A DNA stretch of 64,000 bases. Source: Polynucleobacter acidiphobus (GTDB lineage: Bacteria; Pseudomonadota; Gammaproteobacteria; Burkholderiales; Burkholderiaceae). The stretch is taken from positions 770,829 to 834,828 of the forward strand of contig NZ_CP023277.1 of the NCBI RefSeq assembly GCF_003065385.1. The letters are read 5' to 3'. Every line of letters begins with the position of its first letter. Within the stretch, counting starts at the first letter, position 1. Positions 29,485 to 36,789 of this stretch are shown here, in pieces. A program made the position numbers and the translations under genes. A model generated the notes under the pieces. The model made no database searches. It worked only from the letters and a program-made list of their open reading frames with translations, and had not been told where the DNA came from.

Positions 29485-29630
29485 AGCAATCTTTTAAAGG
29501 TAATAAAAGCTATTTACCCAGTAAGCCTTGTGCTGCATGCGGTCGTACCATGACGTGGCGGAAGTCTTGGGCCAAAAATTGGGAGAGTGTGTTGTACTGC
29601 TCTGAGGCTTGTCGCAAAAAAGGTAAGTAA
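29481..29630 (+). CDS. DUF2256 zinc-ribbon-like small protein
   Basis: 49-residue protein starting at a GTG that overlaps the previous stop (GTGA). It has the DUF2256 layout: basic N-terminus (FKGNKSYLPSKP), CAACGRTM, the Trp-rich core TWRKSWAKNWESV and a second pair in YCSEACRKK. The four cysteines could bind one zinc. The function is unknown. It abuts the convergent isocitrate dehydrogenase gene with no spacer. Confidence 0.85.
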   Translation: MKQSFKGNKSYLPSKPCAACGRTMTWRKSWAKNWESVLYCSEACRKKGK

Positions 29631-30659
29631 CTAGTTAACGAGACGCTTACAAACTGCGTCGGTAAATTCCTTAGTTGTCGCCTTACCCTTGAGATCCCCA
29701 GTACGAATTTGATCAACATTGAGGGTATCGATGATGGCAGTACGCAAACGCGTTGCTAAATCCTGTTTGCCTACATGATCGAGCATCATGGCCGATGCCA
29801 ACAGAATGGAGATTGGATTAGCAATTCCTTTGCCAGCAATATCGGGAGCAGAGCCGTGCACGGCTTCAAAGATTGCCGTATTGCTTCCAATATTCCCTCC
29901 GGGCGCCATTCCCAGACCGCCAACCAAGCCTGCAATCTGATCCGACAAAATGTCGCCAAAGAGATTGGTACATAGCAACATGTCAAAACGCCAGGGATTC
30001 ATGACCAGCTGCATGGCGCAGGCATCCACAATCATGTCTTCGATCTCAACCCGACCTTCATACTCTTTCGATACATCCCGTGCGGCATCCAAAAAGACGC
30101 CAGTGAGAAGCTTCAGAATATTGGCTTTATGCACGACAGTAATCTTCTTGCGACCATTCTTGAGGGCATACTCAAAGGCAAAGCGCGCAATCCGTTTACT
30201 ACCTTCATAGGTATTCATGCCGGTTGAGACGGCTACCGCTTTGGGATTGTCGCCCACCGGAATTAAATATTCATGGGCTACATAGAAGCCGCCCAAGTTC
30301 TCCCGAATCAACACGATATCGATGTCTTCATAGCGACCAGGAATCATTGTCTTAGCAGGGCGTACGTTGGCATACAACTCAAACTCCTCGCGCAAGCGGA
30401 CATTGGAGGAACGAAAGCCACCACCAACTGGCGTAGTCAAAGGACCCTTTAAGGCCAGATGATTCTTACGAATACTCTCCAGAGTTTGGGCTGGCAGGGG
30501 ATCGCCCAGCGCCTCCACTCCTGCGACCCCGGCTTGCTGAACATCCCAGGTAAATGGGCTGCCTAAGGTTTCAAAGATCTGGATAGTCGACTCAACAATT
30601 TCAGGGCCGATTCCGTCTCCGGGGATGAGTGTGGTGGTCAAGGGTTTGGATGAGCTCAT
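29631..30659 (-). CDS. Isocitrate dehydrogenase, NAD-type
   Basis: 342-residue decarboxylating dehydrogenase of the isopropylmalate/isocitrate family. It starts with [15 protein letters not shown] and has the substrate helix [20 protein letters not shown], the metal-binding [16 protein letters not shown] near 232 and the cofactor region [19 protein letters not shown]. The Ser and short Asn/Arg pattern with ELYANV favours isocitrate over isopropylmalate. The short length fits NAD-dependent enzymes rather than NADP-Icd. It feeds 2-oxoglutarate to the complex encoded at 4.5-10 kb. Confidence 0.85.
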   Translation of the reverse strand: MSSSKPLTTTLIPGDGIGPEIVESTIQIFETLGSPFTWDVQQAGVAGVEALGDPLPAQTLESIRKNHLALKGPLTTPVGGGFRSSNVRLREEFELYANVRPAKTMIPGRYEDIDIVLIRENLGGFYVAHEYLIPVGDNPKAVAVSTGMNTYEGSKRIARFAFEYALKNGRKKITVVHKANILKLLTGVFLDAARDVSKEYEGRVEIEDMIVDACAMQLVMNPWRFDMLLCTNLFGDILSDQIAGLVGGLGMAPGGNIGSNTAIFEAVHGSAPDIAGKGIANPISILLASAMMLDHVGKQDLATRLRTAIIDTLNVDQIRTGDLKGKATTKEFTDAVCKRLVN

Positions 30660-30723
30660 GGTATGTGCTTGGATTATGATCAGAATTCTCTATTTTAGAT
30701 CCTTTGAGTGACACCAAATCAAA

Positions 30724-31314
30724 ATGACTCAGCCCATACCGACTTCTATCCAAGAGCAGCTCTTTACTGAGGCAAGAACCGTACACGCCTTTGAATCACA
30801 CCCCATCAGTGATGAACAAATTCGCCAGTTGTATGAGTTGATGAAATGGGGGCCGACTGCGTTTAATGCACAACCCGCACGCTATGTCTTTGTGCGCAGT
30901 GAAGCAGCAAAAGAACGCTTAATACCCGCCTTGAGCCCAGGAAACGTTGCGCAAGTGAAAAGCGCATCGGTCACCGTCATTGTTGCTTACGATACGCAAT
31001 TTTATGAACACTTACCAAGCCTATATCCGGCGATGGACGCCAAACCCTTCTTTGAGGGAAAGCCAGCAGTGACCGAAGTGGCTGCCTTACGTAATAGCTC
31101 CTTGCAGGGCGCTTACTTGCTACTAGCTGCCCGCAGCTTGGGCTGGGATTGTGGGCCAATGTCAGGATTTGATCCAGCCAAAGTGAACCAAGCATTCTTT
31201 CCGGATGGGCGCTACCACGCTAATTTCTTAATGAACATCGGTATTGCAAATCCGAGTGGAATCTATCCACGTGGCCCACGTTTAGCCTTTGGGGACGTTG
31301 CCCAAATCCTCTAA
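30724..31314 (+). CDS. Nitroreductase-family malonic semialdehyde reductase-like protein
   Basis: 196-residue FMN oxidoreductase of the RutE/HadB group. The core features are EARTVHAFESHPISDEQIRQ with the FMN-contacting region, MKWGPTAFNAQPARYVFV, SSLQGAYLLLAARSLGWDCG and the ending GDVAQIL. RutE reduces malonic semialdehyde in pyrimidine breakdown, but no other rut genes are nearby, so it may be a general reductase. Divergent from isocitrate dehydrogenase. Confidence 0.82.
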   Translation: MTQPIPTSIQEQLFTEARTVHAFESHPISDEQIRQLYELMKWGPTAFNAQPARYVFVRSEAAKERLIPALSPGNVAQVKSASVTVIVAYDTQFYEHLPSLYPAMDAKPFFEGKPAVTEVAALRNSSLQGAYLLLAARSLGWDCGPMSGFDPAKVNQAFFPDGRYHANFLMNIGIANPSGIYPRGPRLAFGDVAQIL

Positions 31315-31345
31315 ACTGAGAACCCATTTAACAAAAGGAAGAACC

Positions 31346-31522
31346 ATGGGCTATTTCCCAAGCGATACATTGCGCCGCGTGATGATGGCGATCTTTGTGA
31401 TCCTCGCGATCATTGAGCTAAGCCGTGGATCATGGTTCTTTATTGTGGATGTCCTCTTTGCCTTGTCACTTTCACCAAAGATCTTGGCTACCGTGATCGG
31501 TATCTTTAAGCGCAAAGAATAA
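31346..31522 (+). CDS. Small two-helix membrane protein
   Basis: 58-residue hydrophobic protein. The segments VMMAIFVILAIIELSRG and WFFIVDVLFALSLSPKILATV form two likely membrane helices with a basic tail (FKRKE). The ATG at 31346 has AAAAGGAAG upstream, so the shorter start was preferred to the open extension from 31289. Function unknown. It follows the reductase by 31 bp and ends 2 bp before a convergent gene. Confidence 0.7.
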   Translation: MGYFPSDTLRRVMMAIFVILAIIELSRGSWFFIVDVLFALSLSPKILATVIGIFKRKE

Positions 31523-31524
31523 GT

Positions 31525-31935
31525 TCAGGATTGCGGGGGTATGGAGTAGGTCGCCGTGGCATGCGCGATTGGATCGGGGTCATCTCCTGAGTAAATGAAG
31601 ACCTCCCCAACAACCAGGCTCTTGCCCAGTTTTAAGAGTCGAGCCTGAGCGCGGATTTCAGGGCTTGGCTTTGGCCGTCTTAAGAAATTAATATTCAAGC
31701 TAGTGGTGACGGTAAGTGGGACGATACCAATCTCACCCAGAATTGCCACATAGAGCGCAACATCCGCGAGAGCCATCATGGTTGGACCTGAAACCGTCCC
31801 ACCCGGACGTAGCTCATCGTGACCCACCGGATGAGTAACTAGTGCCGCACGATTGCCCACTTCCAGAATCTGGCACTTGGTTTGTGGAAAATCCTTCTTA
31901 AAGAAGGCTGCGATTTCATCTCGGGTAGCTGGCAT
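31525..31935 (-). CDS. PaaI-type hotdog thioesterase
   Basis: 136-residue hotdog protein. RPGGTVSGPTMMALADVALY near residue 46 is the family's central-helix motif with the acidic catalytic residue (the HGG of the 2474 paralogue is replaced by SGP). The strand NINFLRRPKPSPEI follows. It probably hydrolyses an unidentified acyl-CoA. Only distantly similar to the copy at 2474. Confidence 0.85.
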   Translation of the reverse strand: MPATRDEIAAFFKKDFPQTKCQILEVGNRAALVTHPVGHDELRPGGTVSGPTMMALADVALYVAILGEIGIVPLTVTTSLNINFLRRPKPSPEIRAQARLLKLGKSLVVGEVFIYSGDDPDPIAHATATYSIPPQS

Positions 31936-32002
31936 ACAAAGACAATCCTAATTGATTGGATCAATCATTTTAGGCGAGCCCAAAGAGTGGTTTAATACAG
32001 GG

Positions 32003-32308
32003 ATGCGCATCTCTATTTCTCTCTCCAGTCTTCTGATATCGGCCGCGACTGCTAATCTAGTACTTGCGCAAGTATCACCGCTACAGCCCAATGAGCTGAA
32101 GGCCATTAATGAGCAACCCTTAGTCCCCCCACAGGGAGTCATGGGTAAACCTAAGCCATTACCACCGGAAACTGCCCCGCAAGGCATCATTATTGGTCCT
32201 AATTATCAAAGCGACACCCGGGGTGAAGCAGAGGCGAAGTCCTTAGAGGACAATTCAGCGCAGCCCATGAACCCCCGCGAGGGATTAATCACGATCCCAT
32301 TTAATTAA
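32003..32308 (+). CDS. Secreted Pro-rich hypothetical protein
   Basis: 101 residues with a signal peptide (ISLSSLLISAATANLVLAQ) and a short mature part rich in Pro, Glu and Asn (NEQPLVPPQGVMGKPKPLPP). No domain recognised. The start at 32003 gives an intact signal sequence; the frame is open to 31952 but that extension would spoil it. Seven bases before the next secreted protein, probably co-transcribed. Confidence 0.6.
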   Translation: MRISISLSSLLISAATANLVLAQVSPLQPNELKAINEQPLVPPQGVMGKPKPLPPETAPQGIIIGPNYQSDTRGEAEAKSLEDNSAQPMNPREGLITIPFN

Positions 32309-32320
32309 TCTGCGTTGCAA

Positions 32321-32887
32321 ATGTTGTTTCGTTCGCTTTGCAGTATTTTGCTTTGGGTATTCTATTCTTTGGCATGGGCCTCATCCAATCCCTATGATCT
32401 CAATCTTCAGGTCTACCCCAAGGGGGATCGGTTTCAGATCATTGCCAATTACAAAGTTGCCATAAGCCCATGTCAGGCCTTGCTATACCTCAAGGACTAT
32501 GAGGGTGCAAAGTCGATACCCGGTATCAAAGAATCTAAGATAGTGAAGCGCAGTGGAAATCAAGTCATCGTGGAGCGAGTGGTGGAGGACCGCATTCTCT
32601 TAATCCCGATTGAGTTGCGCTCTACCGTGCAGTACAAGGAGCTTTCAGATCAAATCATCGACTTTGAACAAATTAGTGGCGATGCTAAGTTGTATCAGGG
32701 AACGTGGCGCATCGAGCCCGAAGGAAATGCCACCCGTTTTCAGTTTCGAGCGAATGTCGAGCTCGATTCCATCGTACCAAATTTCATCATTGAGTATTTT
32801 ATTAAGAACCAGATGAGTAAGCGTTTTGAGATGATGGCTGAGAGCGCCAATCAGCGCGCCGCAATACTAAAACTAAGTTGCCCTTAG
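32321..32887 (+). CDS. Secreted SRPBCC (START-like) protein
   Basis: 188-residue exported protein with signal peptide (SLCSILLWVFYSLAWA). The helix-grip fold is suggested by the strand/helix order, ISPCQALLYLKDYEGAKSIP then VVEDRILLIPIELRSTVQYK and the long C-terminal helix NQMSKRFEMMAESANQRA. Such proteins bind hydrophobic ligands; the ligand is unknown. An in-frame TTG lies two codons upstream, but the ATG at 32321 is more likely. It runs into the terminator of the convergent small RNA. Confidence 0.72.
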   Translation: MLFRSLCSILLWVFYSLAWASSNPYDLNLQVYPKGDRFQIIANYKVAISPCQALLYLKDYEGAKSIPGIKESKIVKRSGNQVIVERVVEDRILLIPIELRSTVQYKELSDQIIDFEQISGDAKLYQGTWRIEPEGNATRFQFRANVELDSIVPNFIIEYFIKNQMSKRFEMMAESANQRAAILKLSCP

Positions 32888-33044
32888 CAAAAAGCCCGAC
32901 GGGTATGCCGCCGGGCCGTACCACTCTTCTGAGTGGTTATCGTCGCTACGGGAGTTTGCTGTCCCGTATTGAGAGGGGCACAGGAATGTACCCACTAAGA
33001 CTGGTATTGCTACCAGGCGGGTCACACAATGACTGCGACACCAC
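32888..33044 (-). ncRNA. Structured small RNA, about 157 nt, unclassified
   Basis: Reverse-strand transcript bounded by a near-consensus promoter and an intrinsic terminator. Read 5' to 3', it contains a long helix ACCCGC-CTGGTA-GCAA-TACCAG-TCTTA-GTGGGT, capped by a GCAA tetraloop and interrupted by a 5-nt bulge. Next come hairpin ACGGGA-CAGCAAAC-TCCCGT, hairpin CCACTC-AGAA-GAGTGG, and the terminator GCCCG-g-CGG/CCG-t-CGGGC with a T-run. It is not tRNA, tmRNA, RNase P RNA or 4.5S RNA by eye. It may correspond to a clade-restricted motif such as Polynucleobacter-1, which I cannot verify. Confidence 0.75.
32889..32916 (-). terminator. Intrinsic terminator of the small RNA
   Basis: Reverse-strand stem GCCCGGCGG/CCCGTCGGGC (one mismatch) followed by TTTTTGC at 32893-32887. 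The poly-T lies only on the reverse-strand side, which sets the RNA direction. Confidence 0.85.
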
Positions 33045-33050
33045 AATTTC

Positions 33051-33079
33051 ATCTTAGGATTGATGCGATGTACTGTCAA
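33051..33079 (-). promoter_or_regulatory. Near-consensus sigma-70 promoter of the small RNA
   Basis: Reverse strand: TTGACA at 33079-33074 (perfect -35), a 17-bp spacer and TAAGAT at 33056-33051 (-10). This gives a start near 33044. It is one of the best promoters in the window. An ATCAAT-A-ATTGAT inverted repeat lies at 33104-33116, about 25 bp upstream of the -35. Confidence 0.85.
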
Positions 33080-33170
33080 GCAAAGTAATCATGAAATTTA
33101 TTTATCAATAATTGATTTAAGCAAATCGATATAAGCCAATGTTTTTGCTCTCTTATTGCAATGAAGCAAA

Positions 33171-33836
33171 TTATGATGAGCGCGGATTTTTCTGATCTAA
33201 ATAGAATGATTCATCGTAGGTGGGCACCCAGGCGGGCCGATAAATTAAGAAGATCGCAAGTAACATGCCCGACATGGAGCCCTCGCTAAAGGATAAAATA
33301 ATCAGGGCCATAATCCAGCCCACAGGATCGACGGTGCTAAGCGACTGTAATCCCAAAAATTGTTGAAGAGCGTAGATCAGCATTCCACACACAAAGGTGC
33401 CACTAAAGGCAGCCATATACCCATTACCCAAAATCAAGATAAAGAGATGTTTTGGCATAAAGCGGCGAATCATGTCTATCACGAGAGATGCCACAATCGC
33501 GGGCAAGATGCCCACGAAGAGGTAGTGCGTGGCTGCCTCGACTGCATTGCCGGTGAGCGCATAAATGCCAGCGAGAGAGACCAGAAACAAAATCACCAGC
33601 GCTGGCCACAATCCAAACATGGCAACCAGTAGGGATGAGCCAAAAAAATGAAAGGAGAGATCAATCCAACCCTCCGTAGCAGCACTAGGTAAATGAGCCC
33701 GAAGATTCCAGGCGAGGGCAATCAAAAGGACGGCCGGAGCAACGAGATAGCTGAGTGGACTTTGCAAAAAGAGCCGTATCGGACTTTTATAAAGTGCTAC
33801 CAGTGCGACAGCTACCGCAACGACAATCCACCACAT
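33171..33836 (-). CDS. CbiM-like energy-coupling-factor permease
   Basis: 221-residue integral membrane protein with six to seven hydrophobic segments, resembling the CbiM-like ECF permease family of betaproteobacteria. The segments LSFHFFGSSLLVAMFGLWP and SFSEGSMSGMLLAIFLIYRP and the ending YDESFYL fit that subgroup. It lacks the MHI metal-coordinating N-terminus of true nickel/cobalt CbiM, and no ATPase or CbiQ partner is present here. The role in metal uptake is therefore uncertain. A perfect FNR-type box lies 90 bp upstream. Confidence 0.72.
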   Translation of the reverse strand: MWWIVVAVAVALVALYKSPIRLFLQSPLSYLVAPAVLLIALAWNLRAHLPSAATEGWIDLSFHFFGSSLLVAMFGLWPALVILFLVSLAGIYALTGNAVEAATHYLFVGILPAIVASLVIDMIRRFMPKHLFILILGNGYMAAFSGTFVCGMLIYALQQFLGLQSLSTVDPVGWIMALIILSFSEGSMSGMLLAIFLIYRPAWVPTYDESFYLDQKNPRSS

Positions 33837-33901
33837 GATTCAATCCCCTATCTTAGGTAATCACCCCAGTGTATCGATTTCAATCAATATCACCGTTAGT
33901 G

Positions 33902-33940
33902 AATCTACTGAGTAAACGAGCTCTGTTTGATGTAGATCAA
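33902..33940 (-). promoter_or_regulatory. FNR/ANR-type operator with class II promoter layout
   Basis: TTGATGTAGATCAA at 33927-33940 is a perfect match to the FNR consensus TTGAT-N4-ATCAA. On the reverse strand a TAGATT -10-like element lies at 33907-33902, placing the box at about -40, the usual position for activation. The only gene it can serve is the CbiM-like permease starting at 33836. The opposite side is the 3' end of the PIN gene. Confidence 0.65.
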
Positions 33941-33941
33941 A

Positions 33942-34358
33942 TTAATCGGGGTAACTTTGAACCCAAACACCATGTTCACCTAAAGCGCGTTGCATCTGCA
34001 AAACTTTTCGATCCTTACTGAGTAACTGACTGGGACGGTAGTGGTATGCCAAATCAATAAAGGCTTGGTCATCTGGATCATCGCAACGAAATGAGCAGCG
34101 GGGTGGCGTGGGTTTATGAATTGCCATCTGAGTCCAGGAACTCAGTAAAGTCGATTGATCATTTGAGTTTTGTGCAAATTGTGGACGGGCGATGACGTCG
34201 GCGAGCTCAAGGAGCATCTCGGAGCTATAAATAAGCTCGAATCTATCTTGAGCAATGCCATCACGAATCCAATCGGCACGAGGATCTTGAAACACCAGCA
34301 GATCAAGCACGATATTGGTGTCAAGAACCAGAGTTTTTATTGCCATCCCTGCAGCCAA
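33942..34358 (-). CDS. PIN-domain nuclease (putative toxin)
   Basis: 138-residue PIN-fold protein of the group annotated as putative toxin-antitoxin toxin component. The acidic metal site is complete: LVLDTNIVLDLL near residue 12, SSEMLLELADVI near 46, CDDPDDQAFIDLAY near 92 and LLSKDRKVL near 115. It probably cleaves RNA. A second start, MAIKTL at 34346, is possible. No standard antitoxin lies beside it; the gene upstream overlaps it by 22 bp and encodes a Trp-rich protein. Confidence 0.85.
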   Translation of the reverse strand: MAAGMAIKTLVLDTNIVLDLLVFQDPRADWIRDGIAQDRFELIYSSEMLLELADVIARPQFAQNSNDQSTLLSSWTQMAIHKPTPPRCSFRCDDPDDQAFIDLAYHYRPSQLLSKDRKVLQMQRALGEHGVWVQSYPD

Positions 34359-34591
34359 CGGGTTAAATCCTTTAAGTCGGTCCAGCTCAGAAGATAGCGT
34401 CGCTTGGTCAAAACTGCCTCGAGCTCGATGTAGTTTTTCGGAATCGTCTGGTCGCTCGGCAACTGCGGATCATGCACCCGGCTCACCAGAAAATGTTTCT
34501 CTCGATGTTGGGGCGTCACTGCGGTCCATTTCGTGAGTAATAATTTTTTATTCGAGAGAGGGCGCTTTTGCGACTTGTCGGGTGGGACCAT
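34337..34591 (-). CDS. TIGR02450-like Trp-rich small protein
   Basis: 84-residue protein matching the small Trp-rich family found in aquatic proteobacteria and cyanobacteria: KKLLLTKWTAVTPQHREKHF, ELEAVLTKRRYLLSW and a final WLQGWQ. The function is unknown. AAGGAA lies upstream of the ATG at 34591. Its 3' end overlaps the start of the PIN gene, so the two are co-expressed. Confidence 0.8.
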   Translation of the reverse strand: MVPPDKSQKRPLSNKKLLLTKWTAVTPQHREKHFLVSRVHDPQLPSDQTIPKNYIELEAVLTKRRYLLSWTDLKDLTRWLQGWQ

Positions 34592-34638
34592 GATTATTCC
34601 TTATACTCGATTCTAATCATTCCTAAGAAGAGAAAACC

Positions 34639-35007
34639 ATGACCTTATTCATGCTGACCTGGGCAATTACGTCCTTATCCCTATGGGCGGCGACCTATGT
34701 ATTTGATGGCTTGCAATTTAATGACTCTGGAGCCTTGATTATTTCTGCTCTGGTCCTGGGTCTTGCCAATGCCATCGTTCGCCCCTTATTGATCCTGTTT
34801 ACCTTACCGCTTACCATCCTCAGTCTTGGATTCTTCTTGCTGGTGATTAATGCCTTGGTACTGATGCTAGTCGCTCAGGTGGTGAATGGCTTTGTGCTCT
34901 CCGGATTTTGGACCGCCTTCTTTGCCAGCATCTTTATTGCCATTCTGAACGCCATCATCGGTTCCTTATTTAGTATCAACCGCATCAAAATTGAGCGCAT
35001 CCGTTAA
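34639..35007 (+). CDS. Holin superfamily IV-like membrane protein
   Basis: 122 residues with four predicted membrane helices and the family signature LGLANAIVRPLLILFTLPLTI near residues 40-60 (PF04020-like). These proteins are widespread chromosomal membrane proteins named after mycobacteriophage holins. No phage genes surround it, so lysis is not implied. AAGAGAAAACC precedes the ATG. The DUF3445 gene begins inside its 3' end. Confidence 0.85.
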   Translation: MTLFMLTWAITSLSLWAATYVFDGLQFNDSGALIISALVLGLANAIVRPLLILFTLPLTILSLGFFLLVINALVLMLVAQVVNGFVLSGFWTAFFASIFIAILNAIIGSLFSINRIKIERIR

Positions 35008-35770
35008 GCATCCTGCCTTCGTCGTTGAGGTGCCCTATACCACCTCGCCAAAGATGAGTCGGTACGAGGGTCCTCTGATTGATGCCCATCCGGATCCTCG
35101 CTATGTAGAGGCAAAGCGCCATGAGCTCGATCTTCTAGGGGCTGAGTTATATGCCCAGCAGGACTCTAAGCAAACCCAGGAACTCATTTCTAAAGCGGCG
35201 TTGGCTCTCAATTTGCCAGAAGCCAGAACTATTCGGAAGATTGAGGACTTGGCCTTGCACCTCAATGAAGACCTTGCGCTTTTGGAGAACGATATCCTCA
35301 CGGCCATCTGCTTTTGCTTTCCCAGTAGCTGGATACCTGCGAAACGGCTTGGTATGGCCCTCGCACAAATTCATCATCCAGTTGCGGATGGGGAACGACT
35401 AGTGCAGGCCAGCCCAAAAATCGCCCACGTCATGAGTGATCCCCAGCAAGGATCCTTTCGTCGCTATGTCTGGACGATTAGCAATAGTCCCGAGTTAAGT
35501 CAGCATCCATCACGTAAATCAAATGCGATCCCAACAGGGGTTGAGGATTTGTATTACCGCCTAGAGACCCAAACCACTTTGCCAATCACCACCTCTCAGG
35601 GACGAGCCAGTCTATTTCTTGTGAAAGTTGAGGTTTGCCCCTTAATGGTCTTTTGGCAAAACCCGGAGCAACGCGCTCAAATCTGTGCGAGTATTCAATC
35701 CATGAGCGAGGCTGTATTGGAGTACAAAAATTTGCACTCGATTAAAGCCTTACTGCTTCAGAATGGGTGA
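34991..35770 (+). CDS. DUF3445 protein (heme-dependent oxidative N-demethylase-like)
   Basis: 259 residues. LALLENDILTAICFCFPSSW, followed by KRLGMALAQIHHPVADGE, is the signature of the DUF3445 family, whose studied relatives are heme enzymes of methylamine or dimethylamine metabolism. The usual aromatic and His residues are present in the core, but a catalytic role is inferred. The frame opens with TTG at 34991 within the holin-like gene; the first ATG is at 35054, still before the conserved core, so the N-terminus is uncertain. Confidence 0.78.
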   Translation: MSASVKHPAFVVEVPYTTSPKMSRYEGPLIDAHPDPRYVEAKRHELDLLGAELYAQQDSKQTQELISKAALALNLPEARTIRKIEDLALHLNEDLALLENDILTAICFCFPSSWIPAKRLGMALAQIHHPVADGERLVQASPKIAHVMSDPQQGSFRRYVWTISNSPELSQHPSRKSNAIPTGVEDLYYRLETQTTLPITTSQGRASLFLVKVEVCPLMVFWQNPEQRAQICASIQSMSEAVLEYKNLHSIKALLLQNG

Positions 35771-35787
35771 TGGAATAGGGGTGTGAC

Positions 35788-35928
35788 ATGGATAATTTTG
35801 GACCAATTATTCTGATTGAGGTGATCCTCGTATTTGGAGGGGTGCTACTCTTTGCATGGTGGCAATTACGCGATCTTAAGAAAGAGCGTGAGAAGGATCA
35901 AAAAAAGCGGGAAGAGGAGAAATCCTAA
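35788..35928 (+). CDS. 46-residue single-span membrane protein
   Basis: Small ORF: one hydrophobic helix (IILIEVILVFGGVLLFAWW) followed by QLRDLKKEREKDQKKREEE, a highly charged cytoplasmic helix. This design is common in short Burkholderiales proteins of unknown function. It starts 17 bp after the DUF3445 stop with GGGGTGTG upstream, a poor ribosome site. Confidence 0.65.
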   Translation: MDNFGPIILIEVILVFGGVLLFAWWQLRDLKKEREKDQKKREEEKS

Positions 35929-35966
35929 GCATATTGCACTGCATCGATAGACACCGCCTCAAATAC

Positions 35967-35994
35967 TTGCTAAAAATCAGAATTACACTAAGAT
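35967..35994 (+). promoter_or_regulatory. Promoter of the BLUF gene, leaderless layout
   Basis: TTGCTA (35967-35972) and TAAGAT (35989-35994) are spaced by 16 bp. The expected start near 36001 falls at or just before the GTG at 36004, and an in-frame stop at 35989 forbids a longer protein, so the mRNA is probably leaderless. Confidence 0.6.
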
Positions 35995-36003
35995 GAACTT
36001 ACT

Positions 36004-36384
36004 GTGCCAAAACCAGCCACTAAATACTTTCCTGAAGAAAATTACACCGAACTCGATTTGGTCAGTTTGTCCTATGTCAGCGATGCGACCGAAGAGTTTG
36101 GCATTCTGGCATTAATGCAGCTGGTTGATAAGGCATCGCGTCGCAATAAGAGCTTAAACATCACTGGCGTTTTATCCTTTGACAATGGTCGCTTTGGTCA
36201 AATATTGGAGGGCAAGCCTAAGGATGTGGAATTGCTCTGGGAGGCCATTCAGAAAGATCCTCGTCACTCGAATGTGGTATCGCTTGGCATGAAGCGTATT
36301 AATTCTCGGCGTTTTGCGAATTGGTCAATGCGTTTGTGTGGCCGAGAAGAAATTACTTCGGCCAACCCCGACATCAAGCTCTAG
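36004..36384 (+). CDS. Short BLUF blue-light photoreceptor
   Basis: 126-residue single-domain BLUF flavoprotein. The chromophore residues are all present: Tyr in LVSLSYVSDA (near 21), Asn in LNITGVL (near 53), Gln in FGQILEG (near 66) and Trp/Met in NWSMRL (near 109). It should bind FAD and respond to blue light. No output domain is fused, so it must signal through a partner that is not obvious here. GTG start, no ribosome site. Confidence 0.9.
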   Translation: MPKPATKYFPEENYTELDLVSLSYVSDATEEFGILALMQLVDKASRRNKSLNITGVLSFDNGRFGQILEGKPKDVELLWEAIQKDPRHSNVVSLGMKRINSRRFANWSMRLCGREEITSANPDIKL

Positions 36385-36774
36385 TTATTTTTGTAACTCG
36401 CACTGCATGATGGGGTAGCCATCTTGCAAGCTTGCCTGCACATACTGATCGGTCTTTGATACGTAAACCTTCACCCCTTTGCCGTCGCCAATATTGTTGA
36501 CATTGGTAAATAGGGCGGTCTTGTTATCAATCCGCTTTAAGCTTGCAATGGTGGTCGGTTCGCCAATGCTAAATTTAGAGCCCGTCCAACGGTCGGGTCG
36601 AATGAAGTCACCCTTGACGAGCTTGCCGCGGTAGGTCTTCATGTAAATGCAATCTTTTTGATTGAGGATTAAGTCGACTGGATCGTCTCTACGGTCAAAC
36701 CAGCTTGCCTGTAATAAGGAACTTGATAGAAGTAGCATCACGCACAATAAAGGGTTGATGAAGCGCTTCTTCAT
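36385..36774 (-). CDS. Secreted hypothetical protein
   Basis: 129 residues with a signal peptide (PLLCVMLLLSSSLLQAS). The mature part has no recognisable domain; two cysteines (DCIYM and MQCELQ) could form a disulfide. It ends directly at the BLUF stop (convergent, no gap) and follows the glycine-zipper lipoprotein by 15 bp on the same strand. Confidence 0.65.
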   Translation of the reverse strand: MKKRFINPLLCVMLLLSSSLLQASWFDRRDDPVDLILNQKDCIYMKTYRGKLVKGDFIRPDRWTGSKFSIGEPTTIASLKRIDNKTALFTNVNNIGDGKGVKVYVSKTDQYVQASLQDGYPIMQCELQK

Positions 36775-36789
36775 GATGCAAAAATCAGA

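Noticed and set aside
32888-33079. Cobalamin riboswitch for the CbiM-like gene
   Set aside because: The RNA is downstream of that gene on the same strand, has its own promoter and terminator, and lacks the GCCACTG-type B12 box.
34639-35007. Holin-like gene as a sign of prophage
   Set aside because: Members of this family are common chromosomal membrane proteins, and no integrase, capsid or lysis gene is nearby.
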